DNA of 64,000 nt from Ramlibacter aurantiacus (GTDB lineage: Bacteria > Pseudomonadota > Gammaproteobacteria > Burkholderiales > Burkholderiaceae_C): the NCBI RefSeq assembly GCF_016722895.1, contig NZ_JAEQNA010000001.1:930001-994000 (forward strand), given 5' to 3'. The stretch's first letter is position 1. Every line of letters starts with the position of its first letter. Made by a program: the position numbers and the translations under genes. This document shows, piece by piece, positions 29,347 through 37,471 of the stretch. The notes beneath the pieces are model-generated. The model saw nothing but the letters and a program-made list of their open reading frames with translations. It ran no database searches and was not told the DNA's origin.

Positions 29347-30870
29347 ATGGCACATGTCCAAGACTTGCCAGGTATCGCCGTACCGGCTTCGCGCCAACAA
29401 ACGTGGCGGATGTCCGTGCCCTTCGTCGTGGGCATGTACGTCTACCTGGTCAGCCTGTACCAGGGGCTGGTGAGAAACCTCCTGCTGCGCGACGCCGACA
29501 CGCTCTCGCACATTGGCGCCGGGCGCTGGATCATCGCCAACCTCGGGGTTCCCGATGGCGATCCCTTCTCGCACAGCAAGCCAGGGGCGTTCTGGGCGGC
29601 ACACGAATGGCTTTCGCAGGTGTTGCTGGCTCTTGGACACGAGTTTGCTGGCTTCACCGGCGTGGTCGCGCTCACCGGCCTTGCCTTCGCCGTCGCGATC
29701 GCCATGCTCACGCGTGCGCTGATGGACCACTTCTCGCCCACCCGCAGCATCCTGTTCGCCGTCATCGCCGTGCTGATGACATCGGCGCACCTGCTTGCGC
29801 GGCCGCATATCCTGGCGATGCCCTTGCTGGTCCTGTGGACGATCAGCCTGGTTCGTGCGGGCGACAGCGGCCGGGCGCCATCGCTTTGGCTGCTGCCGGT
29901 GATGACCGTGTGGGCAAACATGCACGGCGGCTTTACCTTGGGGATCGTGCTGGCGTTCGCGTTCGCCGGCGAAGCCCTGTGGGCGGTTTGGCCGCAACGA
30001 CGGTGGGCTGAATGGCTCAAGGGCTGGGGAGTTTTCCTGGGGGCCATGCTCATCGCAGCCGTGGTCACGCCGCAAGGGCCAAGTGGCATCCAGTTCACGT
30101 GGCAAGTACTCGTCGAGGACCAATACGCCCTGTCGCGCATAGGTGAGTGGGCCTCGCCCAACTTCCACGAGTTCCAGCCGCTGCTGCTCTGGCTTCTTGG
30201 AGGGCTGGCACTTGTCCTGCACCGGGGACTTCGGCTGCCGCCCTTTCGCCTGCTCATGGTGCTGGGACTGCTCTATCTCAGCCTCAAGCACATCCGCAAT
30301 GTCGAGCTGCTCGGATTGCTGGTGCCGCTCATCGTGGCGAAATCCTTCGCAGCCCAGTGGCACAGGATGCCGACGGAAAACAGCCAGCCCGACGCTGTCC
30401 AACGCTGGTTGAACCGCCTCTCGGCCGACACGAGCAGGGTTGTCGTGGGCGCCTTTCTCGCGCTGGCGATGGCATCCGCCATCGTGATCGAACGCGTCCG
30501 CCCGATGTTGCCGCCGGCGGACCTGGCTCCCGTCAAGGCCTTCGAGGCAGCGAAGGCCGCGGGGCTGACCGGTCCGGTGCTCAACGCCTACTCCTGGGGC
30601 GGCTACCTGATCCTTCTTGGCGTTCCGGTGCATATCGATGGCCGTTCCGACATGTACCGCGATGACTTCATCCGCGAATACCTTGAAACGATCGAACTGC
30701 GACGGCTCGACACTGTCGAGCCTTATCTCGCGAAGTACCGCATCCAGTGGACGCTGTTGCCGCGTGACCTGCCCATCGTTTCAGCGCTCGATCAGATGCC
30801 CGGCTGGGAGCGCCTCTACAGCGACGACAGGACCGTGGTCCACCGGAGGAAGGTCGATCATGGTCGGTGA
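29347..30870 (+). CDS. Polytopic membrane protein, GT-C glycosyltransferase-like
   Basis: The product has 507 residues and roughly ten membrane segments. Near the N-terminus, in the first predicted extracytoplasmic loop, it has RDADTLSHIGAGRWI and DGDPFSHSKPG, an acidic pattern typical of GT-C fold membrane glycosyltransferases that use polyprenyl-phosphate sugars. AGGAGA precedes the ATG. It lies 13 bases after tadC and overlaps the following methyltransferase by 11 bases, so it appears to be part of the tad operon. A role in transferring a sugar to pilus or surface protein is inferred; the protein belongs to no family I can name. Confidence 0.6.
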   Translation: MAHVQDLPGIAVPASRQQTWRMSVPFVVGMYVYLVSLYQGLVRNLLLRDADTLSHIGAGRWIIANLGVPDGDPFSHSKPGAFWAAHEWLSQVLLALGHEFAGFTGVVALTGLAFAVAIAMLTRALMDHFSPTRSILFAVIAVLMTSAHLLARPHILAMPLLVLWTISLVRAGDSGRAPSLWLLPVMTVWANMHGGFTLGIVLAFAFAGEALWAVWPQRRWAEWLKGWGVFLGAMLIAAVVTPQGPSGIQFTWQVLVEDQYALSRIGEWASPNFHEFQPLLLWLLGGLALVLHRGLRLPPFRLLMVLGLLYLSLKHIRNVELLGLLVPLIVAKSFAAQWHRMPTENSQPDAVQRWLNRLSADTSRVVVGAFLALAMASAIVIERVRPMLPPADLAPVKAFEAAKAAGLTGPVLNAYSWGGYLILLGVPVHIDGRSDMYRDDFIREYLETIELRRLDTVEPYLAKYRIQWTLLPRDLPIVSALDQMPGWERLYSDDRTVVHRRKVDHGR

Positions 30871-31648
30871 GCGCCTGTCCCCTGGTCGCTTGTACGCCTA
30901 CAGCGACGACTTCTATGCTTACCAGCAGCGGGGTTCGCTGAGGTCCGCCAACGCCATCGTCCCGATGCTGGCCGTTCACCTGCGGCCTTCCAGCGTGCTC
31001 GACGTCGGCTGCGGCGCGGGCGCCTGGTGCCGCAGCTGGATCGACCACGGGGTCGCGGACACCGTGGGCGTCGACGGCAGCTATGTCGACCGCAGCAAGC
31101 TGCTGATGGACTGTCGCCGGTTCGTGGCCCGGGACGTCGGGGCGGATTTCCATCTGGGCCGGACCTTCGACCTGGCGCAATGCCTGGAGGTCGCCGAACA
31201 CCTGAAGCCCGCGGCGAGTGAAACGCTTGTCGGCAACCTCGTGGCCCATGCTCCGATCGTTCTCTTCTCGGCGGCTCGGCCAGGCCAGGGCGGCGAGAAC
31301 CACGTCAACGAGCGACCTTACGCCTACTGGCGCGACCGCTTCGGTGAACGCGGCTACCTGCTCTACGACTTTGTCCGACCGCAGCTGGCGGGTCGAAGGT
31401 TCGTGGAGCCGTGGTATCGCTTCAATACGCTGCTGTTCGTGCGGCAGGACCTGGCCAGCCGACTCCCGCCGTCGATCACCCGGACGCGGATCGACGACCG
31501 GTCGCCGGTGCCGGACCGCTCCCCTCTGCCCTACCGACTTCGCTGCGCCGCCATGTCCTTGCTTGCGCCGGATACCGTGACCCGGTTGGCAAAGGCCAAG
31601 CACCGCCTGCTCCTGCGTTCGCGCGCACTCTCGAGTCGCCAAGGCTGA
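30860..31648 (+). CDS. SAM-dependent methyltransferase (class I)
   Basis: This 262-residue protein has a class I methyltransferase fold: motif I SVLDVGCGAGAW (residues 45-56), an acidic residue ending the second strand (TVGVDGSYVD) and motif IV-like FDLAQCLEVAEHL. The ATG at 30860 overlaps the end of the preceding membrane-protein gene and has AGGAAGG upstream. Similar proteins occur in glycan gene clusters, where they methylate sugars. The substrate is unknown. Its place between two probable glycosylation genes favours a sugar target. Confidence 0.75.
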   Translation: MVGERLSPGRLYAYSDDFYAYQQRGSLRSANAIVPMLAVHLRPSSVLDVGCGAGAWCRSWIDHGVADTVGVDGSYVDRSKLLMDCRRFVARDVGADFHLGRTFDLAQCLEVAEHLKPAASETLVGNLVAHAPIVLFSAARPGQGGENHVNERPYAYWRDRFGERGYLLYDFVRPQLAGRRFVEPWYRFNTLLFVRQDLASRLPPSITRTRIDDRSPVPDRSPLPYRLRCAAMSLLAPDTVTRLAKAKHRLLLRSRALSSRQG

Positions 31649-31650
31649 TC

Positions 31651-31983
31651 ATGGAGCGCTCGACCCTCACCTTTGCCATCGCTGGCGCACTCCTGGCCGC
31701 ACTGGGGCAGGTGAGCTTCAAGTGGGGCGCAACGGACCGCACGGCGCTGGTGGAGTTCGTCAATCCCTGGATCCTGGGTGGACTGCTTCTGTATCTGGGC
31801 GGCACCGTCGCCTGGATCCTTGCACTGTCGAAGACACCGCTCACGGTGCTCTATCCCTTCACCGCCCTCACGTATGTGCTGGTCTACCTCCTGGCTGTCA
31901 CGCTGCTCGGAGAGGGGCTGTCGGTGCGGGGGTTGGGCGGTACCGTCCTGGTGTTGATGGGTCTGTTCCTGGTCGCCACGTAA
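31651..31983 (+). CDS. Small multidrug-resistance/EamA-like four-helix membrane protein
   Basis: The product has 110 residues and four membrane helices, with GQVSFKWGA in the first helix region and PLTVLYPFTALTYVLV in the third, the pattern of the SMR/ArnE-ArnF group. ArnE/ArnF-type proteins move undecaprenyl-phosphate-linked sugars across the inner membrane. With the GtrB-like transferase downstream it would form a flippase/transferase pair for a polyprenyl-phosphate sugar. It starts 2 bases after the methyltransferase stop. Confidence 0.75.
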   Translation: MERSTLTFAIAGALLAALGQVSFKWGATDRTALVEFVNPWILGGLLLYLGGTVAWILALSKTPLTVLYPFTALTYVLVYLLAVTLLGEGLSVRGLGGTVLVLMGLFLVAT

Positions 31984-32023
31984 GGCGGGGCACCAGGGCT
32001 GGCAGGTGGACTTGGGAGGTTTC

Positions 32024-33211
32024 ATGCAAGTTGCGGACATCCATCCGAGCAAGCCGACGACGCTTTCCATCGTCGTCCCCTGCTTCAACGAAGAGGCCGT
32101 GCTCCACGCCACCTGGGACCGCCTGGCGGATCTTCTTCGACGGCTGGTGGCGGCCCAGAAGATCTCGGCCGACAGCGAGATCGTCTTCGTGGACGACGGA
32201 AGCAGCGATGCAACCTGGCGGCTCATCCAGACGTTGATCAGCCAGGGGCACCCGGTTTCGGGCATCAAGCTCAGTCGCAACTGCGGTCATCAGAACGCAT
32301 TGCTCGCAGGCTTGTCCGAGGCGCGCGGTGACGCGGTGGTCACCATCGACGCGGACCTGCAGGACGACGAGTCATCGATCGAACAGATGGTGGACGCATT
32401 CCATGGAGGTTGCGAGGTGGTCTACGGCGTCCGCCGCCACCGGCATACCGACACCTGGTTCAAGCGCGGGACGGCGCGAGCCTTCTATCGCCTGATGGAG
32501 TGGCTCGGCGTGCGGACCGTGCCCGACCATGCCGACTACCGTCTCTTGAGCCGACGTGCGATTGAGCAACTGATGCAGTTCGACGAGGTGAACCTGTTCC
32601 TGCGCGGCGTCGTGCCGCTCCTGGGCTTGCGCAGCTCCATCGTGCGCTACGACAGGAAAGCGCGGACCGCCGGCGAATCGAAGTACCCCCTGCGCAAGAT
32701 GCTGGAATTCGCGATCGATGGCATCACGTCTTTCTCGACTTCACCGCTGCGGTCAATCACGGTGGCGGGGATGCTGCTGTCTGTCGGCTGCCTCCTGACG
32801 GCGGGTTGGGCGGTCTTCGTGCGGTTCACCTCACCAGACGCGGTACCAGGCTGGACCTCCACCATTCTTCCCATCTTCCTGCTTGGCGGTGTTCAACTCT
32901 TCTGCTTCGGCGTGATCGGTGAATACGTGGGCAAGATCTATATGGAGAGCAAGCGGCGTCCGCGGTTCTTCATCGAGCAGTCCGACAGCGCTCACGCGGG
33001 GGGATCAAGCGCAATCCGTGGCAATGCCACCCACGCCACTTCGGCCACCATGCCGCACCGCGCCTACCGGCAGGCCATATCTTCCGCGGCGGCGGTTTCG
33101 TATCGCGCCACATCACCGCTTGACCGCGCCGCGGCGGTGAGGAGGTCACGTTCGAGAGCGAGCGACCGCGCGGCGGGCGTGCGAACCCGACATGGGCGGA
33201 CCCCGTCTTGA
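32024..33211 (+). CDS. GtrB/dolichyl-phosphate-mannose-synthase-like GT2 glycosyltransferase
   Basis: This 395-residue protein transfers a sugar from a nucleotide to polyprenyl phosphate. The GT2 domain shows SIVVPCFNEEAVL, FVDDGSSDATW, TIDADLQDDE (the DxD-type metal site) and GESKYPLRKM; two membrane helices follow (about residues 240-300) and RRPRFFIEQ, where most GtrB proteins end. Here another 84 residues follow, rich in Arg, Ser and Ala and without recognisable motifs, perhaps from loss of the original stop. The ATG at 32024 has GGGAGG 4 bases upstream. With the SMR-like and GT-C-like genes it completes a lipid-linked sugar transfer set. Confidence 0.85.
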   Translation: MQVADIHPSKPTTLSIVVPCFNEEAVLHATWDRLADLLRRLVAAQKISADSEIVFVDDGSSDATWRLIQTLISQGHPVSGIKLSRNCGHQNALLAGLSEARGDAVVTIDADLQDDESSIEQMVDAFHGGCEVVYGVRRHRHTDTWFKRGTARAFYRLMEWLGVRTVPDHADYRLLSRRAIEQLMQFDEVNLFLRGVVPLLGLRSSIVRYDRKARTAGESKYPLRKMLEFAIDGITSFSTSPLRSITVAGMLLSVGCLLTAGWAVFVRFTSPDAVPGWTSTILPIFLLGGVQLFCFGVIGEYVGKIYMESKRRPRFFIEQSDSAHAGGSSAIRGNATHATSATMPHRAYRQAISSAAAVSYRATSPLDRAAAVRRSRSRASDRAAGVRTRHGRTPS

Positions 33212-33389
33212 ACCGACGGTCGTCCCGGGAAGGTCCGCGCGGCACGGGACTGGCCTGACGAAGCAAGGCGCATGTCGGACACGCCACCTGGATCGGTACG
33301 TTTGTCATGGCCACAAAGTGACATCTCTTCCTGGCCAGCACGAGCAGGGCCGCACATGATGGGTTACACGCTGTCACAGGGAGATGCAA

Positions 33390-33587
33390 ATGGAGCGATC
33401 GGTCCGACTAACTCGTCGCGCACAGCAAGGCGCCCAGATCATCGAATACTCCTTGTTGATCGCCCTGATATCGCTTGCCCTCGCGGCCGCGCTGGGCGAA
33501 GCGGTCAGCGGATTGCCGGACCAAATCTGCGGCGTGGCCGACCGGGTCTCGCTGCTGATGGGTGGTGACGGCGTGCCCTGCAATTAG
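33390..33587 (+). CDS. Flp-type pilin (second copy)
   Basis: The product is a 65-residue Flp pilin. The leader ends at G14 and the mature N-terminus is AQIIEYSLLIALI, with glutamate at +5. It differs from the first pilin in its leader and C-terminus but keeps two cysteines (QICGV, PCN). AGGGAG lies 6 bases before the ATG at 33390; the ATG at 33384 would touch the ribosome site. It is separated from the main flp gene by the whole tad operon and the sugar block, 178 bases after the GT2 gene, so it may have its own promoter. Confidence 0.88.
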   Translation: MERSVRLTRRAQQGAQIIEYSLLIALISLALAAALGEAVSGLPDQICGVADRVSLLMGGDGVPCN

Positions 33588-33633
33588 GGTCCCGTCCCGC
33601 ACGTTCGCTGCCACTCCGTTCACGAGCGAAGCA

Positions 33634-33948
33634 TCACCTGGACCGTGGCGGAGCGCCCATCATCCGCTCCGCCCTGGCCCTGGCCCGGTTGGCCTGGGTC
33701 CATTCGTGCAGCCGGCCGAAATCGCCGCCAAAGCTGCGGTCCTGCAGCTGCCGGCTCACCGCAGCGCAGAAGGCCAGGATGTTCTCGTCCATGCGCCGCC
33801 CGGCGGCGTTGCCGGCCTCGTCGTCGAACAGACAGCTCCAGTAATTCTGTTGCAGCGACGAATCGGACACGCGTTGGAGCTCGATCTCCTGCGCGAGGCA
33901 AGCGGCGGAGAGCGCGCCTAACGCAAGGCCGACGATGGGAATTCTCAT
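33634..33948 (-). CDS. Small exported protein of unknown function
   Basis: This 104-residue protein has a signal peptide (MRIPIVGLALGALSAACLA, likely cut before QEIELQ). The mature part contains YWSCLFDDEAGN and a second cysteine in ILAFCAAVSRQ, so a disulphide is possible. The ATG at 33948 has GGAGGG 5 bases upstream on the - strand. I do not recognise the family. The upstream region holds a perfect inverted repeat overlapping an 11-base-period direct repeat, which looks like a regulator binding site. Confidence 0.7.
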   Translation of the reverse strand: MRIPIVGLALGALSAACLAQEIELQRVSDSSLQQNYWSCLFDDEAGNAAGRRMDENILAFCAAVSRQLQDRSFGGDFGRLHEWTQANRARARAERMMGAPPRSR

Positions 33949-33984
33949 GGCGCCCTCCGGCACGGAATCGGAACGAGGACCCCA

Positions 33985-34016
33985 CGCTAAGAACCCATTC
34001 TTAGCGGCTTCTTAGC
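33985..34016 (-). promoter_or_regulatory. Inverted and direct repeats upstream of the small exported protein
   Basis: CGCTAAGAA (33985-33993) and TTCTTAGCG (33998-34006) form a perfect 9-base inverted repeat, and TTCTTAGC occurs twice (33998-34005 and 34009-34016) with an 11-base period. OmpR/PhoB-type regulators (for example PmrA/QseB) bind direct repeats with this period. It lies 37 to 68 bases before the start codon at 33948. There is no T tract, so it does not look like a polA terminator. Confidence 0.5.
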
Positions 34017-34094
34017 TGCACAACCCGATACGTTGAAAGGATGCGCGTCACGCGCCGGCCGCGCGCCTGCCTGGAACCGCCCTTTGCGGAGCCG

Positions 34095-36914
34095 CTAATG
34101 CGCCTGGTCCCAGTTCGGCCCCACGCCAATCTCCGCCAGCAGCGGCACCCGCAGTTGCGCGATGCCCGCCATGAGCCGCGGGATCTCGTCCCTGGCCCAG
34201 CCCACTTCATCCTCGGGCACTTCGAACACCAGTTCGTCATGCACCTGCAGGATCATCTTCGTGCGCCGGCCCTGCTCGTCCAATGTCTGCTGCACCTTCA
34301 CCATCGACAGCTTGATCAGGTCGGCCGCCGTGCCCTGCATGGGCGCGTTGATGGCGGCGCGCTCGGCGCCGCCGCGGCGCGGGCCATTGGGCGAGTTGAT
34401 CTCGGGCAGGTACAGGCGCCGTCCGAAAACCGTCTCGACGTAGCCCCGGCTCTTGGCCGACAGGCGCGTTTCGTCCATGTACTGCTTCACGCCCGGGTAT
34501 CGCTGGAAGTAGCGGTCGATGTAGCTCTTGGCCGCCGAGGTCTCGATGCCCAGGTTCCTGGCCAAGCCGAAGGCGCTCATGCCGTAGATGAGGCCGAAGT
34601 TGATGACCTTGGCGTAGCGGCGCTGCTCGTTGCTCACTTGCTCGGGCGCCAGGCCGAACACTTCGGCCGCCGTGGCGCGGTGCACGTCCATGCCTTCGGT
34701 GAAGGCGCGCAGCAGGGCCGGGTCTTCGCTGAGGTGGGCCATGATGCGCAGCTCGATCTGGCTGTAGTCCGCGCTGGCGATCAAGTGGCCCGGTGGCGCG
34801 ATGAAGGCCTCGCGCACGCGCCGGCCTTCGGCGGTGCGGATCGGGATGTTCTGCAGGTTGGGCTCGTTGCTGGACAGGCGGCCCGTCACCGCCACGGCTT
34901 GCGCATACCGGGTGTGCACGCGGCCGGTGCTGGGCTGCGCCATCTGGGCCAGCTTGTCGGTGTAGGTGCCCTTGAGCTTGGCCAGGCTGCGGTGCTCGAG
35001 CACCTTGGCCGGCAGCGGGTAGTCCTCGGCCAGCTTTTCCAGCACCTCTTCGTCGGTGCTGGGCGCGCCGCTGGCGGTCTTCTTGACCACCGGCAGGCCC
35101 AGCTTGTTGAAGAAAATCTCGCCGATCTGCTTGGGGCTGCCCAGGTTGAAGGGCTGGCCCGCCAGGTCGTAGGCCTCGCGTTCGAGCTGCAACATGCGCT
35201 CGCCCAGCTCGCGGCTCTGGCGCGCGAGCATGGGGCCGTCGATCAGCACGCCGTTGCGCTCGATGCGGTACAGCGTTTCGCTGGTCTGCATCTCCAGGCC
35301 GTAGATGAAGCGCAGCTTGTTGTCCTTGAGCAGCCGGGGCCAGAGCACGCCGTGCACGTCCAGCGTCTGGTCCGCGTCCTCGCAGGAGTATTCGGCAGCC
35401 TTCTCGATGGGCACCTGCGTGAAGGGGATCTGGTGCGCGCCCTTGCCGGTGATCTGCTCGTAGTCGACGCCGGCGCGCCCCAGGTGGCGTTCGGCCAAAC
35501 TGGCCAGGCCGTGCGGCTTGTGCACCTCGAGCACGTAGCTTTGCAGCATGGTGTCGTGCACGTGGCCGCGCACCTCGATGCCGTGGTTGGCGAACACGTG
35601 GCGGTCGAACTTGATGTGCTGGGCCAGCTTGCGACGCTCGGGGTTCTGCAGCCAGGGCTTGAGGCGTGCCAGCGCCTCGTCGCGCGGCAGCTGGGCCGGT
35701 GCGTCGGGGTAGCTGTGGGCCAGCGGCAGGTAGGCGGCCACGCCGGGTTCGGTGCTGAAGGACAGGCCGACCACCTGCGCCCGCATCTCGTCAAGCGAAT
35801 CGGCCTCCAGGTCGAGGGCCACCAGGTCGCTGACCTCCAGGCGCGCCAGCAGCTCATCGAACTGCTCCCAGGTGAGCACGACGTGGTAGCTGAGGTTGGT
35901 GACGCGGGTGGGCAGCTGCGGCGGCTCGGGCTCGTCGGCCGGCGAGAACAGGTCGGGCGGCGCCGCCTGGGCCGCGCGCGCCTTCAAGGTCTCCGGCGGC
36001 ACCTCGTGCTGCTCCAGCTGGCGCACCAGGCCCTTGAACCCATAGCGGTCGTAGAAGGTCTTGAGCTTCTCGGTGTCCTGCCCGTTGATGACGATGTCTT
36101 CCAGGTCCGGAAAGCCCGGCATGTGCTCGGCCAGTTCGCAGTTGGTGCGGATGGTGAGCAGCTCGCGACCGCGCGGCAGCCAGTCCAGCGCCTTGCGCAG
36201 GTGCTCGCCCACCACGCCCTTCACCTCGCCGGCGCGCGCAATCAGGGCATCGAGGGAGCCGTATTCCTTGAGCAGCTTGACCGCGGTCTTGGGCCCCACC
36301 TTCTCGACGCCGGGCACGTTGTCCACGGCATCGCCCACCAGCGTCTGGTAGTCGACCATCAGGCGCGGCGGCACGCCGAACTCGGCCTCGACCCCGGCGG
36401 CATCGCGGCGGCGGTCGGCCATGGTGTCGATCACGACGACGTGGTCGTTGACCAGCTGGCTCAGGTCCTTGTCGCCCGACGAGATGATGGTGCGCACGCC
36501 GTGCTCGGTGGCCACGCAGGCCAGCGTGCCGATGACGTCGTCGGCCTCGACGCCCGGCACGTAGAGCACCTTCCAGCCCAGCAGCCGCACCACTTCGTGG
36601 ATGGGCTCGATCTGCGCGCGCAGGTCGTCAGGCATGGGCGTGCGCGTGGCCTTGTAGTCGGGGTAGAGGTCATCGCGGAAGGTCTTGCCGGGGGCATCGA
36701 AGACGCAGGCCGCATAGTCGGCGCGCACGTCCTTGCGCAGCTTCTGCAGCATGTTGATCATGCCGCGGATGGCCCCGGTGGCCGGGCTGTCGGGGTCGCC
36801 CGGCACGGCCCGCAGGTCGGGCATGGCGAAGTAGGCCCGGTAGAGATAGCTGGAGCCGTCGACCAGCAGCAGGGTCTTGGGCTCTTGGGTGTCGGGGGTC
36901 GGCAGCGCGGACAT
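34095..36914 (-). CDS. polA: DNA polymerase I
   Basis: The 939-residue enzyme fills gaps and removes RNA primers. The N-terminal 5'-3' exonuclease (LLLVDGSSYLYRAYFA, DDVIGTLA, VGDAVDNVPGVEKVGPKTA) is followed by a 3'-5' exonuclease domain that keeps its DxE motif (VALDLEADS) and by the family A polymerase domain (SADYSQIELRIMAHLSED, RRYAKVINFGLIYGMSAFGLA, LQVHDELVFEV). Length matches intact three-domain PolA. A CACAAT box lies 6 bases upstream of the start and there is no ribosome site, suggesting a leaderless or near-leaderless message. The gene is divergent from the DUF2782-like gene. Confidence 0.98.
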   Translation of the reverse strand: MSALPTPDTQEPKTLLLVDGSSYLYRAYFAMPDLRAVPGDPDSPATGAIRGMINMLQKLRKDVRADYAACVFDAPGKTFRDDLYPDYKATRTPMPDDLRAQIEPIHEVVRLLGWKVLYVPGVEADDVIGTLACVATEHGVRTIISSGDKDLSQLVNDHVVVIDTMADRRRDAAGVEAEFGVPPRLMVDYQTLVGDAVDNVPGVEKVGPKTAVKLLKEYGSLDALIARAGEVKGVVGEHLRKALDWLPRGRELLTIRTNCELAEHMPGFPDLEDIVINGQDTEKLKTFYDRYGFKGLVRQLEQHEVPPETLKARAAQAAPPDLFSPADEPEPPQLPTRVTNLSYHVVLTWEQFDELLARLEVSDLVALDLEADSLDEMRAQVVGLSFSTEPGVAAYLPLAHSYPDAPAQLPRDEALARLKPWLQNPERRKLAQHIKFDRHVFANHGIEVRGHVHDTMLQSYVLEVHKPHGLASLAERHLGRAGVDYEQITGKGAHQIPFTQVPIEKAAEYSCEDADQTLDVHGVLWPRLLKDNKLRFIYGLEMQTSETLYRIERNGVLIDGPMLARQSRELGERMLQLEREAYDLAGQPFNLGSPKQIGEIFFNKLGLPVVKKTASGAPSTDEEVLEKLAEDYPLPAKVLEHRSLAKLKGTYTDKLAQMAQPSTGRVHTRYAQAVAVTGRLSSNEPNLQNIPIRTAEGRRVREAFIAPPGHLIASADYSQIELRIMAHLSEDPALLRAFTEGMDVHRATAAEVFGLAPEQVSNEQRRYAKVINFGLIYGMSAFGLARNLGIETSAAKSYIDRYFQRYPGVKQYMDETRLSAKSRGYVETVFGRRLYLPEINSPNGPRRGGAERAAINAPMQGTAADLIKLSMVKVQQTLDEQGRRTKMILQVHDELVFEVPEDEVGWARDEIPRLMAGIAQLRVPLLAEIGVGPNWDQAH

Positions 36915-36920
36915 CCGGCG

Positions 36921-36926
36921 ATTGTG
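36921..36926 (-). promoter_or_regulatory. -10-like box of polA
   Basis: On the - strand CACAAT ends 6 bases before the polA ATG. It mirrors the TACAAT before the divergent gene at 37002. Confidence 0.35.
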
Positions 36927-36988
36927 CCCGCCGCATCACCGCAGCCGCTGGAGCCCTGACGCGCCGCTACCGTGGCCAGGCGGCCTCC

Positions 36989-36994
36989 TACAAT
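36989..36994 (+). promoter_or_regulatory. -10 box TACAAT of the DUF2782-like gene
   Basis: TACAAT ends 7 bases before the ATG at 37002, with no ribosome binding site between them. Transcription probably begins at or near the start codon. Confidence 0.45.
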
Positions 36995-37001
36995 CGGCCC
37001 C

Positions 37002-37322
37002 ATGCGTTCCCCGCTTCTGTTCCTCGGCGCCGCCCTGTGCGCCACCTGCGTCACGGCCCAGGATGCCCAGGCGCCCCTCACGCGCGAACCGCTGGAAGGC
37101 CGCGCCAACCAGAAGATCGAGCGCATCCAGCACGAGGACGCCGGCAGCCGCATCGACGAGCTGCGTTACGGCGGCCGCACCGAGCGGGTGATCGTGCAGC
37201 CCAGCCGGGGCCCCGAGTACGAGGTGCGCTCCGAACCCGGCGCCGACACCCGGCCCAGCGACACCCGCGACGGCCCCTCCAGCCCGTCCGGTCGCCAGCG
37301 CTGGAACCTGTTTCGCTTCTGA
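37002..37322 (+). CDS. Small exported DUF2782-like protein
   Basis: The product has 106 residues with a signal peptide (residues 1-19, cut near VTA-QDA). The mature part has RIQHEDAGSRIDELRYGG and VIVQPSRGPEYEV, similar in layout to DUF2782 proteins. In Pseudomonas the order polA, DUF2782, thrB is conserved, and the same order is present here, which strengthens the call. Function is unknown. No ribosome site precedes the ATG; the promoter box sits 7 bases upstream. Confidence 0.75.
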   Translation: MRSPLLFLGAALCATCVTAQDAQAPLTREPLEGRANQKIERIQHEDAGSRIDELRYGGRTERVIVQPSRGPEYEVRSEPGADTRPSDTRDGPSSPSGRQRWNLFRF

Positions 37323-37341
37323 GATGAAGGCTCCACCCCGA

Positions 37342-37416
37342 TGCGCCTTCGGCGCCTCCCCCCCGAGGGGGCGCCACCAGCGGCCCGGCCAAGCCGGTTC
37401 CGCGGTGGCCCTGGCA
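37342..37416. repeat. GC-rich palindromic intergenic module
   Basis: Between the DUF2782-like gene and thrB lie GCGCC-TTC-GGCGC (37343-37355), an overlapping GGCGCC...GGCGCC hairpin (37351-37375), and a further palindromic part with GCCACC and GGTGGC arms up to about 37410. It resembles the interspersed palindromic repeats of Comamonadaceae genomes. It may fold into alternative hairpins in RNA. Confidence 0.45.
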
Positions 37417-37471
37417 TTCGATCACTTCATTCCTCCAGCACGGCCGATTCGCCGCACTTTGGAAAGCTGAG

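Noticed and set aside
33985-34006. Palindrome as polA terminator
   Set aside because: No T tract follows in the direction of polA transcription; its position before the next gene and the 11-base direct repeat fit a regulatory site better.
34041-36959. 972-codon frame on the + strand opposite polA
   Set aside because: Antisense shadow of polA; no recognisable domain and atypical composition.
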